Source: an uncultured Flavobacteriaceae bacterium
GTDB lineage: Bacteria > Bacteroidota > Bacteroidia > Flavobacteriales > Flavobacteriaceae
DNA: 64,000 bases
Assembly (NCBI GenBank): GCA_947489085.1
Contig: CANLCJ010000013.1
Location: forward strand, 35,867-99,866
Reading direction: 5' to 3'
Positions 55,377 to 64,000 of the stretch are shown here, in pieces. Every line of letters starts with the position of its first letter. Within the stretch, counting starts at the first letter, position 1. The notes under the pieces were generated by a model. That model was not told the origin of the DNA, did not search any database, and saw only the letters and a program-made list of their open reading frames with translations. Both the position numbers and the translations under genes were made by a program.

Positions 55377-56941
55377 TACGAACTGCACGATAACATAGAA
55401 CAGCCTACCTTGTGTCTAGCCCATTCTGGACGCTTGGCATACCATTTTTCGTATTTTGGATTATCGCTATATGGCGTCTTTAGCATTGTATACAATTCGT
55501 CTAATAATTTATAATTGTTATGTTCTGCGTCTTCTATGGCTAATTGTGCCATGTAATTTCTTAAAACGTATTTTGGATTAACCAAATTCATTTCTCGCGC
55601 TCGTACGTCGTGGGTTTGTGTTTCTTTTGCCAACCGTATTTTATAGGCTTTAAACCATTCTAACCAACGTGTTTTTATTGTATCTACAACGTCTTTTTCG
55701 TTGTAAAATGCTTCTTTTATAATCTTAAGCCCTTCTACTTCTAACATTTCTTTCTTAAAATGGGAAAGGTTTCTAAAAAACAGTGTCATGTCTGTTTCTG
55801 TAAGATGAAGCACTTCTTCTAAATTTTTAACTAAATCTTCGTCTTCGTTTTGTCGGTTTGCCAATCCTAATTTAGAGCACATCATCTCTAAATGGGCTGT
55901 ATCGTAATTGGTTTTATAGGCCATCAAGATGGCTTCCAAAGGTTCTGGTTCTTCAATAAGTAGATATAGGGCATTGGCCAATTGTAGTAAATTCCACAGC
56001 CCAATATTACCTTGGTTGCCGTACCGGTACCTCTTATGTGCGTTGTCTGTAGTGTTTGGCGTCCACCCGTTATCGTATCCCTCTAACCAACCATAGGGGC
56101 CATAATCTATGGTAAGCCCCAAGATGGACATGTTATCTGTATTCATTACGCCATGCACAAAGCCTACCCGTTGCCAGTGTATTATCATTTTTAAAGTACG
56201 TTTAGCTACTGCCTCAAAAAACGTTAAATAAGTTTGTTTAGAGGTGGGGGCTAGATGCGAAAAATGATTTGTGATGGTGTAATCTACTAATGTTTTTAAT
56301 GTAGTAACATCTCCTTGTGCTGCTAAAATTTGATAGTTACCAAAACGCAAGAAGGATGCTGCTGCCCTACATACAATAGCGCCTTTTTCGTAGGCTGCGT
56401 TGCCGTTATACATTACATCTCTTAACACTTCGTTTCCAGATAATGCTATGGATAATGCTCGTGTTGTTGGCACGCCTAGATGGTACATGGCCTCACTGCA
56501 CAAATACTCTCTTATAGATGAGCGTAATACGGCTAATCCGTCTGCAGATCTAGAATATGGGGTTTCTCCTGCGCCTTTTAATTGTAGCGCCCAGTTTTTG
56601 GCATCGTGTTCTACTTCGCAAAGGTTAATAGCTCTACCATCTCCTAATTGTCCTGCCCAATTTCCAAATTGATGTCCTCCATAACACATCGCGTAAGGCT
56701 TTGTATCTTTTAAAACATGTTTTCCTGTTACAAAATTTAGAAAGGCCTCTGTTTTGGCGTCTTCTTGAGTTAGCCCAAGGTTGCTAAGTAACTCTGGAGA
56801 CACGTGCAATAATTTTGGCGATATTTCTGCATTTGGCGTTACATAAGAAAAACAAGCGCCGCTAACCTGCCGCCTTATGTTTTCTAAAACTGGATCTGCT
56901 GGCAACTGCTTTCTAAACTTATCTACAATGTTTAATTTCAT
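55376..56941 (-). CDS. selO: Protein adenylyltransferase SelO
   Basis: A 521-residue pseudokinase-fold AMP transferase (YdiU/UPF0061). Motifs: YGGHQFGNWAGQLGDGRAINL, LQLKGAGETPYSRSADG, MNTDNMSILGLTIDYGP, and the redox tail VGCSMLSCSS, whose Cys replaces the selenocysteine of some homologues. SelO AMPylates proteins and responds to oxidative stress in bacteria. Length is normal. Second part of a methionine-sulfoxide-reductase cluster. Confidence 0.95.
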   Translation of the reverse strand: MKLNIVDKFRKQLPADPVLENIRRQVSGACFSYVTPNAEISPKLLHVSPELLSNLGLTQEDAKTEAFLNFVTGKHVLKDTKPYAMCYGGHQFGNWAGQLGDGRAINLCEVEHDAKNWALQLKGAGETPYSRSADGLAVLRSSIREYLCSEAMYHLGVPTTRALSIALSGNEVLRDVMYNGNAAYEKGAIVCRAAASFLRFGNYQILAAQGDVTTLKTLVDYTITNHFSHLAPTSKQTYLTFFEAVAKRTLKMIIHWQRVGFVHGVMNTDNMSILGLTIDYGPYGWLEGYDNGWTPNTTDNAHKRYRYGNQGNIGLWNLLQLANALYLLIEEPEPLEAILMAYKTNYDTAHLEMMCSKLGLANRQNEDEDLVKNLEEVLHLTETDMTLFFRNLSHFKKEMLEVEGLKIIKEAFYNEKDVVDTIKTRWLEWFKAYKIRLAKETQTHDVRAREMNLVNPKYVLRNYMAQLAIEDAEHNNYKLLDELYTMLKTPYSDNPKYEKWYAKRPEWARHKVGCSMLSCSS

Positions 56942-57042
56942 ATAATTAAGGTAATAAGCTACTATTTATAGGGTTTAACCCAAATTATGCATTAGCTTTC
57001 TATTTATCTTTTATGTGATTTTTTTAAATTTCAACAGTAGAT

Positions 57043-57582
57043 TCATTTTAACTTGTTGGCATGCATCTCTCGCAGTTTTGCAAGCTTAGGTGTAATCACA
57101 AAACTACAATACCCTTGGGTTGTATTGTTTTTATAATAGTTTTGGTGGTAGTCTTCGGCTTCGTAAAAAACACCCAAAGGGGATAGTTCGGTTACAATAG
57201 GATTGGTATAATAGGGTTTTACATGTTCTAAAACCGTTTCTGCAATTTGCTTTTGCGTTTCATCTATATAGTAAATTACGGAGCGGTACTGTGTGCCTTT
57301 ATCGGCTCCTTGCCTATTTAACGTAGTAGGGTCGTGCGTCGTCATAAATACCGTTAAAATATCTTGATAAGCTATAACTGCTGCGTCGAATATAACTTTA
57401 ACTACTTCTGCATGTCCTGTTAACCCAGAACAAATTTCCCTGTAAGTTGGCTTGCCAGGCGCATTACCACCAGTGTAACCAGATATAACCTTTTCTACAC
57501 CTTTTAGTTCTTGAAAAACGGCTTCTGTACACCAAAAACATCCTCCTCCCACAACTGCGGTTTGCATATTTTTTTCTGCCAT
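57043..57582 (-). CDS. msrA: Peptide-methionine (S)-S-oxide reductase MsrA
   Basis: A 179-residue canonical Msr[69 protein letters not shown] and YHQNYY. Reduces methionine-S-sulfoxide. It starts 2 bp after msrB. No signal peptide, so cytosolic. Confidence 0.96.
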   Translation of the reverse strand: MAEKNMQTAVVGGGCFWCTEAVFQELKGVEKVISGYTGGNAPGKPTYREICSGLTGHAEVVKVIFDAAVIAYQDILTVFMTTHDPTTLNRQGADKGTQYRSVIYYIDETQKQIAETVLEHVKPYYTNPIVTELSPLGVFYEAEDYHQNYYKNNTTQGYCSFVITPKLAKLREMHANKLK

Positions 57583-57584
57583 AA

Positions 57585-58037
57585 CTAGTCGTTTTCTTTT
57601 TTAAGTACCATAGATTCTGAATTTATACAATACCGCAACCCACTTGGTTCTGGTCCATCGGGAAAAACATGACCCAAGTGTGCATCGCATGTGTTGCACA
57701 TTACTTCTACACGCACCATTCCGTAAGAAGTATCTTTGTGGTATTTTATGGCATTCTCTTTTATAGGTTGCGAAAAGCTTGGCCAACCTGTTCCAGAATC
57801 GAATTTAATTGTGGCATCGAACAACAAGGTATCGCAGCAAACACAACTGTATTTTCCTGGCTCATATATACTGCAAAGCGCTCCAGAATGTGCCCGCTCT
57901 GTGCCTTTTAGTCGCGTAATTTTATATTGAGTTTCTGTTAAAACGTCTTTCCATTCGGCTTCTGTTTTCTCTACTCGTGTATCTGGTTCTGGATTTCCAT
58001 TAACTGAAAAACTTATAACTTCTTTCCAAGTTATCAT
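57585..58037 (-). CDS. msrB: Peptide-methionine (R)-S-oxide reductase MsrB
   Basis: A 150-residue MsrB with both zinc CxxC pairs (CVCC and CNTC) and the catalytic region RYCINSESM. GTGWPSF and GHVFPDGP are conserved. It reduces methionine-R-sulfoxide, complementing MsrA. First gene of the redox-repair operon. Confidence 0.96.
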   Translation of the reverse strand: MITWKEVISFSVNGNPEPDTRVEKTEAEWKDVLTETQYKITRLKGTERAHSGALCSIYEPGKYSCVCCDTLLFDATIKFDSGTGWPSFSQPIKENAIKYHKDTSYGMVRVEVMCNTCDAHLGHVFPDGPEPSGLRYCINSESMVLKKEND

Positions 58038-58319
58038 ATTTTTATTTTTTTATTTAAATCGTAAATCAACTTCTACTCTAAAAATGCTTTCCTATTTAGA
58101 ACACTTCTGGCAGCTCTATTAATACTGTAATTTTTGCTATTGTAAACCTTAAATTAGTCTGGTAAAAGCAATTAAACTTACCCCTTACAATTTAAGAAAT
58201 AAAAGCTTGTTTGCCGACGAAATAAATCGCAAAATTTATCGTTCTCAATATCTCATATGTTTTCTTAAAAGTTTAGTATTTTTACAAAACATAATTGTAT
58301 AACTTACACCTTCCTTTAC

Positions 58320-59522
58320 ATGCATATTGCAGGAATTGAAAAATACGTAATTGGTCTTTTAAATAGTACTTTAAACACATCTTATACGTACCACAACATT
58401 ACACATACGCAACGTGTTGTAAAGGACGCTATAACTTTAGCAGAATTATGTAACCTCAACGAACGCGACTCTAATTTACTTAAGGCTGCGGCTTGGTTGC
58501 ACGATATAGGTTATACTAGTAGTTTTGCAAAACACGAGGAGGAGAGCGTTAAAATTGCCAAAACTTATTTAAAATCTAACAATTTTCCAGAGGATGATAT
58601 TGTTGAAATATGTGATTTGATTTTAGCGACTAAGATTAATGTTACCCCAAAAAATATATTAGAAAAAATAATTAGAGATGCCGATTGCTCGCACATAGGG
58701 AGTAAGAATTATATTGAAATCTCTGAATTATTGCGAAAGGAGTGGGAACTTTTAGATAATAGAGTATACTCTGAAATAGAATGGTTGGATGAAAATATCG
58801 CTTTTCTTTCTGAAAAACATCGCTTTTATACCGCTGAAGCTGCAAGCATTTGGGATAAAAGAAAAAGCAAAAATTTGTCTCAACTCTTAAAACTCAGAAA
58901 AAAGACTATTGCCGACAAGGCAAAACTGTCTCATAAAAAAGATGAACTTAGTTTTAAAAAAAATAAAATTGAAATACCTGAACGCGGTATCGAAACGGTC
59001 TTTAGAGTAACATTAAAAAACCATATGCAGTTGAGTAATATTGCTGATACAAAGGCCAATATTTTGTTATCTGTAAATGCTATTATTGTTTCTTTGGTAC
59101 TCTCCAATTTAGTATCTAAATTAGATAATGCCTCTAACACTTATCTTATTGTACCAACAATAATTTTTGTGGTTTTTACAGTTATTTCTATTATTTTATC
59201 CATACTTGCTACCCGACCTAACGTTACTAGTGGCAAATTCGACAAGGATGATGTTGCTAATAAAAAGGTAAATCTCTTATTTTTTGGCAATTTCCACAAA
59301 ATGAGCCTAAACGATTTTGAATGGGCTATGGGTGAAATGATGCAGGACAGAGATTACCTGTACTCCTCCATGAAAAAAGATTTGTATTTTCTAGGTCTTG
59401 TTCTAGACAAAAAATATAAAATATTACGTATTACATATACCGTTTTTATGCTCGGTATAATAATAAGTGTAATTGCTTTTGCTATAGCGTTTCAGTTTTT
59501 TGGTGGCGCCAATTACAATTAA
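58320..59522 (+). CDS. HD domain fused to Pycsar-effector-like membrane domain (DUF5706)
   Basis: A 400-residue protein. Residues 1-180: HD phosphohydrolase with H25/H29 (YHNITHTQ), H61-D62 (WLHDIGY) and DADCSHIG, all metal ligands in place. A charged coiled region follows (185-230). Residues ~235-400 match the PycTM / DUF5706 module: FRVTLKNHMQLSNIADTKANILLSVNA, two adjacent helices, and a final helix after NFHKMSLNDFEW. That module is the membrane effector of Pycsar cyclic-pyrimidine anti-phage systems. No nucleotide cyclase gene is adjacent, so a defence role is unproven. Confidence 0.82.
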   Translation: MHIAGIEKYVIGLLNSTLNTSYTYHNITHTQRVVKDAITLAELCNLNERDSNLLKAAAWLHDIGYTSSFAKHEEESVKIAKTYLKSNNFPEDDIVEICDLILATKINVTPKNILEKIIRDADCSHIGSKNYIEISELLRKEWELLDNRVYSEIEWLDENIAFLSEKHRFYTAEAASIWDKRKSKNLSQLLKLRKKTIADKAKLSHKKDELSFKKNKIEIPERGIETVFRVTLKNHMQLSNIADTKANILLSVNAIIVSLVLSNLVSKLDNASNTYLIVPTIIFVVFTVISIILSILATRPNVTSGKFDKDDVANKKVNLLFFGNFHKMSLNDFEWAMGEMMQDRDYLYSSMKKDLYFLGLVLDKKYKILRITYTVFMLGIIISVIAFAIAFQFFGGANYN

Positions 59523-59536
59523 ATTGAGACAGGCTA

Positions 59537-59564
59537 TATAAATAAGATTACGGTTTTATTTATA
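59537..59564. terminator. Weak convergent AT hairpin
   Basis: 9-bp A/T stem (TATAAATAA with TTATTTATA) and 10-nt loop between convergent genes. Low stability; possible terminator. Confidence 0.3.
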
Positions 59565-59583
59565 GTGTGATATACTCTTATAC

Positions 59584-61959
59584 TTAATTCAACTCTCTCA
59601 TAAGATCGTCGTAAGTATAAAATGTTTTATCGTCTTCTTTTCCTTTATAAAGTATGTCTACACGTAGTGCTTTTAAACCAGTTACTCCTTGTAAATCTTC
59701 TACCTCTAAAACTTCCACCTTTTCGTCCAGCACATTTTTGTGTTGTAAAAACTCTATGTAATCTAGATATTCTTCTTCATCTTGTTTTTGAGAGTATACA
59801 ATAGTTATTTTACCATTTTGCGTTATACGCTCTTTGGTGTTTTTTATAAAGGCTTTATCTACGCGTTTTTTTACAACTTCGTAACGCGCATTATAAGTGC
59901 CATCTACATCAAATTGCTTTTCATCCATTCTAAAGCGAATTGAAAGCGGCTGATTAAACACCAAAATCATAGATGCCACATCTAGTTTTATAGGGTACAG
60001 ATGTTGGTTGTTATAAAACTCATTTTCCATTTCGCACATAACCTGTAATTGCCATAACCTTAAATTATAAAGATAAATAGGACTAAACTTATAATCTTTA
60101 GCTATAGTTTGTCCAACATACATGTTATGCTCTACGCCATCGGTTTTAAAGCGCTCAAAAAAATGAGGATACATAGCTTGGGCATTTACTTGCTTTTCGT
60201 CTAGTAATGCTGCCATGCTTTTATTAATAAGCATAATTGCATTATCATAATTTTTTCTGTGGTGGTAAATAAGGTTTAGTTCTTTATCTATTTTAGAAAA
60301 ATAGTTATTAATAGTACCCTTTAATTGCGATGAGGCCCTCTCCTTAAAAAACAGTAATACAGGCTCTATTTCTTTTCTTAAAAAAACACCAATACTATGC
60401 TCGCTATCTACTTTAAAGTTATCTTTTAATTCGCTCTTATAGTTTTCAATTTGAAACAGCAACTGTTCGTAGACGGCTATAGGCTCTTTCTCTAAAACTT
60501 GTCTTATAATATCTTCGAGAAGCGATAGCTGCAACAGTAAATCTTTTTGCGTAGCCAAATTTCTCGCGTTCGAAGATCCTTTTACATCTATTTGTCCAAA
60601 CAGAGGGTACACGTCTTCGAAGACAATTTTCTTAAACACAGCTTCTTTTTTTGCAGCTGCTTTGTCTTTTAAAAACTGCTTTGCTGCATCTACAAATTTC
60701 CAATACACACTAGAATGTATAGCTGTACACTCTTGCTGTATTATGGCTTCTATTAAATTTTCTTCTACTTTTTTAGATTGTTCTACCGCAGAAACTATAA
60801 ACGGCATTACGTCTACTAATTTATTAGCACTTATACTATTTAATACTTTAGGTGTTTTAGAAACTACTTCTAGAATACCCATAACACCTTTTTCATTAGC
60901 TATAGGCGCAAAAATGGCGCTTCCTATACCTTGCTTTTTTAAAACATTTATATGGGGTTTACTTTTATCTTTGGCATAGTTATTTTCAATATCGGAAACC
61001 GCATATATCTTTTGTTCGTTTAACAACCTGTTGTAAGACCAACTGCATAGCACATCTTCACAAGAAGCTACAACATTATTATTTAATATATAACTGGTGA
61101 TACCCACTCCTGTAACTTTTTCGAAAATACTCTTATCTTTTTGAAATACGGAGAAGCCAACTTTAATATCATCTAAACCAAATAAAGACCTAAATATCTT
61201 TTGAAACTTTTTCATAAAGTCTTTATCCTGTCGCTTATCTTCTCCTATAAGATTAGATTTTATTTGAGATATAGATTGATCGTCTGTAACATCGAAAATA
61301 TTAGAAATTACAAAACCTTTAAAAATATAGCTGCCCTGCGGAAATTTCTCTTTCCATAGAGCCTCATTATCAAAATTATCTAAAAGTTCATTATAATCTG
61401 CTTCGGTAATTTTTATAGCCTTATCTGTTGGTATAATTTCACAAAAATCTGCGTTGTACAGAATTTTATAATAACGCATTATTCCTTTAGCATCTGGAAT
61501 TTCGTAATAAAACGGTCGCTTAAAATTTAAATTGTAACCATAACAAAAGTCTAGTATAATGGCGCAAGCAACAATATACCTATCGCTTTCTGGCATACTG
61601 TCTATATTTAAGCTAAAATTACCTCCAGCAGTAGCTATTATGTTTTTAAAACGCTGAGAGGCATTAAAAATCATATTATGAAAAGGTACTGAAGCTGTTT
61701 TTATTTCATTTTGAGACAAAACAGGCGCAAAGGAATCTTGTAAAATAATTTCAATTTCGCGTTCTCTATCTTTTAGCACCTGCGTGTTACTAAAGCCTTC
61801 TCTAAGTTCTGGATAGGGTTTTGCCGTCTTTAACACACGCCTCGCCTTAGCAGAAATAAAATCGTCTGGGCTTTTTGCTAACTCTTCGTAATGCCGTAGT
61901 AGTTTATTAAAACTCACCTTGAGCACCAATGGCGATATGATACTGTCGTTAATATCCAT
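59584..61959 (-). CDS. Large protein with GAF-like domain, function unknown
   Basis: A 791-residue cytosolic protein. The middle (~residues 265-395) looks like a GAF domain (VASCEDVLCSWSYNRLLNE, IYAVSDIEN, IGSAIFAPIANEKGVMGILEVVS). The N-terminal ~230 residues and C-terminal ~380 residues are mostly helical with no motif I know; the C-part ends in a beta region (RVDILYKGKEDDKTFY). No output domain (kinase, cyclase, phosphodiesterase) is visible. I recall similar single-copy proteins in Flavobacteriaceae with GAF labels only. Single gene. Confidence 0.75.
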   Translation of the reverse strand: MDINDSIISPLVLKVSFNKLLRHYEELAKSPDDFISAKARRVLKTAKPYPELREGFSNTQVLKDREREIEIILQDSFAPVLSQNEIKTASVPFHNMIFNASQRFKNIIATAGGNFSLNIDSMPESDRYIVACAIILDFCYGYNLNFKRPFYYEIPDAKGIMRYYKILYNADFCEIIPTDKAIKITEADYNELLDNFDNEALWKEKFPQGSYIFKGFVISNIFDVTDDQSISQIKSNLIGEDKRQDKDFMKKFQKIFRSLFGLDDIKVGFSVFQKDKSIFEKVTGVGITSYILNNNVVASCEDVLCSWSYNRLLNEQKIYAVSDIENNYAKDKSKPHINVLKKQGIGSAIFAPIANEKGVMGILEVVSKTPKVLNSISANKLVDVMPFIVSAVEQSKKVEENLIEAIIQQECTAIHSSVYWKFVDAAKQFLKDKAAAKKEAVFKKIVFEDVYPLFGQIDVKGSSNARNLATQKDLLLQLSLLEDIIRQVLEKEPIAVYEQLLFQIENYKSELKDNFKVDSEHSIGVFLRKEIEPVLLFFKERASSQLKGTINNYFSKIDKELNLIYHHRKNYDNAIMLINKSMAALLDEKQVNAQAMYPHFFERFKTDGVEHNMYVGQTIAKDYKFSPIYLYNLRLWQLQVMCEMENEFYNNQHLYPIKLDVASMILVFNQPLSIRFRMDEKQFDVDGTYNARYEVVKKRVDKAFIKNTKERITQNGKITIVYSQKQDEEEYLDYIEFLQHKNVLDEKVEVLEVEDLQGVTGLKALRVDILYKGKEDDKTFYTYDDLMRELN

Positions 61960-62485
61960 AGTGTGGTCTTTTAGCTTTACACAAAGCTACAAAATATCAT
62001 TACACAAATCTTATTACAGTTCACTTAAAGCATTAAAATGTGGTAAGATTTGCACATAATTATAAAGAAAATTAGTGCTTAAAATACTTTAGAATTACAT
62101 TTTAACAACAACAGATTGCTATTCATCTAAAAATCACAATACAAATAAGTTACACAATACGGATTTAACATATTTTGAGTTAAAAAGCTCTACTTTTGCT
62201 AAAAAAGGATGCTCTCTCTATTATGCGCTTGAAAAACGAAAGACACAATATAACTATGTAATACTTTAACTTCTTAGGGCTTTTTTAAATGCCTATAAAA
62301 ACCCATTTAGCTAAGCTAATAGGTTTTTGTTTTAAGCAATTTTATTCAGCATGCTATAACAGCAAAAACTAAAGCAAAGCTTCATCTGTTAAAACAGCGT
62401 TGAATCGTGCTTGTATTACCCGTTGTGCCCCAATAAAACTAGCCTTATTACAGAAAATTTCCATAAAACAAATTAAAAAAATACT
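61960..62485. other. Intergenic region, about 525 bp, between divergent genes
   Basis: AT-rich, no coding frame. It contains a perfect TAnnTTTG box at 62191-62198 and a hairpin at 62297-62328, listed separately. Confidence 0.5.
62191..62328 (+). ncRNA. Candidate small RNA or long 5' leader
   Basis: TACTTTTG at 62191-62198 fits the Bacteroidota -7 box (TAnnTTTG); a clear -33 TTTG at ideal distance is not seen. About 100 bp on, an AAAAACC ... GGTTTTT hairpin with an inner TTAGCT/AGCTAA stem (62297-62328) is followed by a T-rich tail. The pair could bound a ~120-nt transcript or be an attenuator of the protease gene 158 bp further. Confidence 0.25.
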
Positions 62486-64000
62486 ATGAACTTTAAAATT
62501 AATTTTAAATACCTATTGCTACTTTTTATAACTATTGCAACTCTAAATTGTAGCGATGATGATAATGGTACTACAACACCTGTTGCCGAAGAACTTCCTG
62601 AGGAATTGCCAGAAGTTCCAAATAATTCTGGGATACTTCGAATACCTGTTACACACCATATTTTACGAACAGATGGCGGCAACAACCCTACAACCACAGA
62701 GGCTCGTGTTAATAGGATTATTGAAGAAATGAATGCCATATACCTACTTGCCGAAATAGAGTTTTTTACTCAGGACATACGGTTTGTAAACAATACTGCT
62801 TGGACTACAAGTTTTGATAGAAATGATGATTTTTTAGAAAACCGAGTATTGCTACCTTTTGAAAACCCAAATGCACTAAACATCTTTTATTTTAATAGGT
62901 TAACAGATGGGGATAATGGAACATTAGGTGCTACAGCACTTTTACCAAACCAAGGCAATAACATAAAATTAAGCAATTCTGCCTTTGCAAATTCTAACGT
63001 TACCACGGCTGCTCATGAAGTAGGCCACTATTTAAGCTTGTTGCATACCGACGAAGAAAACATCGATTTTAACGACCAAACAGAGCTTGTAAATGGTTCT
63101 AATTGTAACGAAGCTGGAGACTTTATTTGTGATACTCCTGCATCTCCGCTTTTAATAAGAGAACTTATTGACGAAAACTGTAATTACATTGGAGATCTAA
63201 CAGATGCAAACGGCGAAACGTTTACTCCCGATGTATTAAATATAATGAATACTTTTAACAGACTTGATGCCAATGGCATAGCATGCAGAAGACGTTTTAG
63301 CCCCCAGCAAATAGCTAGAATGCGTGCTACAATAGTTAGAGAACGCGCGTTTTTAATTGGAGGTAATACCTGCGATTTCACTGTTTTTAATGGTAATTTT
63401 TCGGTAACAAATTCTAATCCTGGAGGCGCACCATTTACAGATCAAGAAATTGTAGAAGACGATACAGATCAAGAAACTGTAGAAGATCCTATTGATGAAG
63501 CTTTAGAGGAAGAAGAAAGTAGTGTAGGTTTTGTTTTAATGCAATTTGCTAACGATGTGAGTTGCGAAGATTTTACAATTAGAGGAGACCTTCTTAATCT
63601 GGGTTGCTTTAACACCGATATTACAATTCCAATAACATTCTTACCAGACGCCTCTGGTTCTGATACTGGTACCGCAACAATACCTCTTACCAATTTTGCT
63701 TGTACATCAGAGTCTGGCTCAGACACCTTGCAATACACTATAGAGGCTACAGGTCGCTACTCTATAGAAAACATCTCTATAACACTTACTTACAATTTGC
63801 GTTTAGAGGGGCAAATCGATGCAGAGTCTGAAATCTTGACTTTTGAGCTTATTCCTGGTGGAGATCAAGAAGATGAATTCGATGAAGAAGACCCTACAGA
63901 CGAAGAACTCAACGAAGAGGAAGTTGATGAAGAAGATCCTACAGACGAAGAACTTAACGAAGAGGAGATTGATGAAGAAGATCCTACAGACGAAGAACTT
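62486..64000 (+). CDS. M43-like zinc metalloprotease lipoprotein, 3' end missing
   Basis: Open from ATG 62486 to the window edge (505 codons, no stop). Lipobox TLNC (C22). An acidic Pro/Glu linker precedes the catalytic domain. HEVGHYLSLLH (H177, E178, H181, H187) is the HExxHxxGxxH-type zinc motif of pappalysin-like M43 proteases, although the usual Gly before the last His is not in register. CDTPASP and the NIMNTF Met-turn segment also match that family. After residue ~300 come a beta domain and an acidic tandem repeat. A surface peptidase is likely. Confidence 0.85.
   Translation, partial: MNFKINFKYLLLLFITIATLNCSDDDNGTTTPVAEELPEELPEVPNNSGILRIPVTHHILRTDGGNNPTTTEARVNRIIEEMNAIYLLAEIEFFTQDIRFVNNTAWTTSFDRNDDFLENRVLLPFENPNALNIFYFNRLTDGDNGTLGATALLPNQGNNIKLSNSAFANSNVTTAAHEVGHYLSLLHTDEENIDFNDQTELVNGSNCNEAGDFICDTPASPLLIRELIDENCNYIGDLTDANGETFTPDVLNIMNTFNRLDANGIACRRRFSPQQIARMRATIVRERAFLIGGNTCDFTVFNGNFSVTNSNPGGAPFTDQEIVEDDTDQETVEDPIDEALEEEESSVGFVLMQFANDVSCEDFTIRGDLLNLGCFNTDITIPITFLPDASGSDTGTATIPLTNFACTSESGSDTLQYTIEATGRYSIENISITLTYNLRLEGQIDAESEILTFELIPGGDQEDEFDEEDPTDEELNEEEVDEEDPTDEELNEEEIDEEDPTDEEL
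63881..64000 (+). repeat. Acidic 45-bp tandem repeat at the window edge
   Basis: Units 63881-63925 and 63926-63970, then a partial third unit to 64000, each coding DEEDPTDEELNEEEV/I. Copies differ by one to three bases. The array continues out of the window. Confidence 0.9.

Noticed and set aside
62473..62739. Minus-strand frames over the protease gene (also 63184-63381 and 63469-63738)
   Set aside because: The plus strand holds a lipoprotein with a zinc-protease motif, open to the window edge; the minus frames are shadows.

Overview
The window is a chromosomal segment of a member of the Bacteroidota, most probably a marine member of the Flavobacteriaceae. The DNA is AT-rich. It carries family hallmarks of that group: a GLPGLI protein next to a TonB-type barrel, a PID-CTERM-like small protein, DUF4174, a mevalonate-pathway block with a UbiA prenyltransferase, many lipoproteins, and TAnnTTTG-like promoter boxes. 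I see no rRNA, tRNA, CRISPR array, transposase or prophage genes. Most of the window is ordinary chromosomal backbone with two accessory blocks. The assignment to order or family is an inference from gene content.

Layout. 1-6450 holds the end of metK, a DUF1348 protein, an unknown 176-residue protein, a TonB-type barrel with its GLPGLI partner and a secreted protein. 6458-13272 holds a deoxynucleoside kinase, DsbD, an App1-like phosphatase, and membrane and soluble pyrophosphatases. 13273-17345 is gene-poor: a small Arg-rich PID-CTERM-like protein, a decayed paralogue (14037-14601) and its intact lipoprotein relative (15423-16370), which has a lyase-like jelly-roll motif pattern. 17346-21918 is a xylose operon (xylB, xylA, then a sodium symporter behind an internal terminator). 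22104-28381 is a complete arsenosugar biosynthesis operon: peroxidase-like protein, ArsS, rhodanese, glycosyltransferase, nucleoside phosphorylase, ArsM, DUF547 lipoprotein, second glycosyltransferase. Flavodoxin and a phosphoesterase follow.

30164-43775 is the most intriguing region. Two operons diverge from 36186-36418. The leftward one encodes a DUF547 protein, an outer-membrane barrel, a GH113-like lipoprotein, an unknown lipoprotein and two short Omp85 proteins. The rightward one encodes a FAD oxidoreductase, a NosR/NapH-like membrane Fe-S protein, a MORN-like lipoprotein, a polyprenyl-phosphate-mannose-synthase-like GT2, a CslA-like processive GT2 and a GT-C mannosyltransferase-like protein. 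Together they resemble a synthase-dependent polysaccharide system, possibly for a mannose-containing glycan, with an unexplained electron-transfer module.

43761-52266 is housekeeping: a pseudouridine synthase lacking its expected catalytic Asp, UbiA, mevalonate enzymes, a flavoprotein, GDPD and TesB. 53401-58037 is a redox-repair operon (msrB, msrA, selO, a small protein, a divergent MsrA paralogue, a hydrolase-OsmC fusion). The window ends with an HD domain fused to a Pycsar-effector-like membrane domain, a large GAF-like protein and an M43-type metalloprotease lipoprotein with an acidic tandem repeat that runs off the edge.
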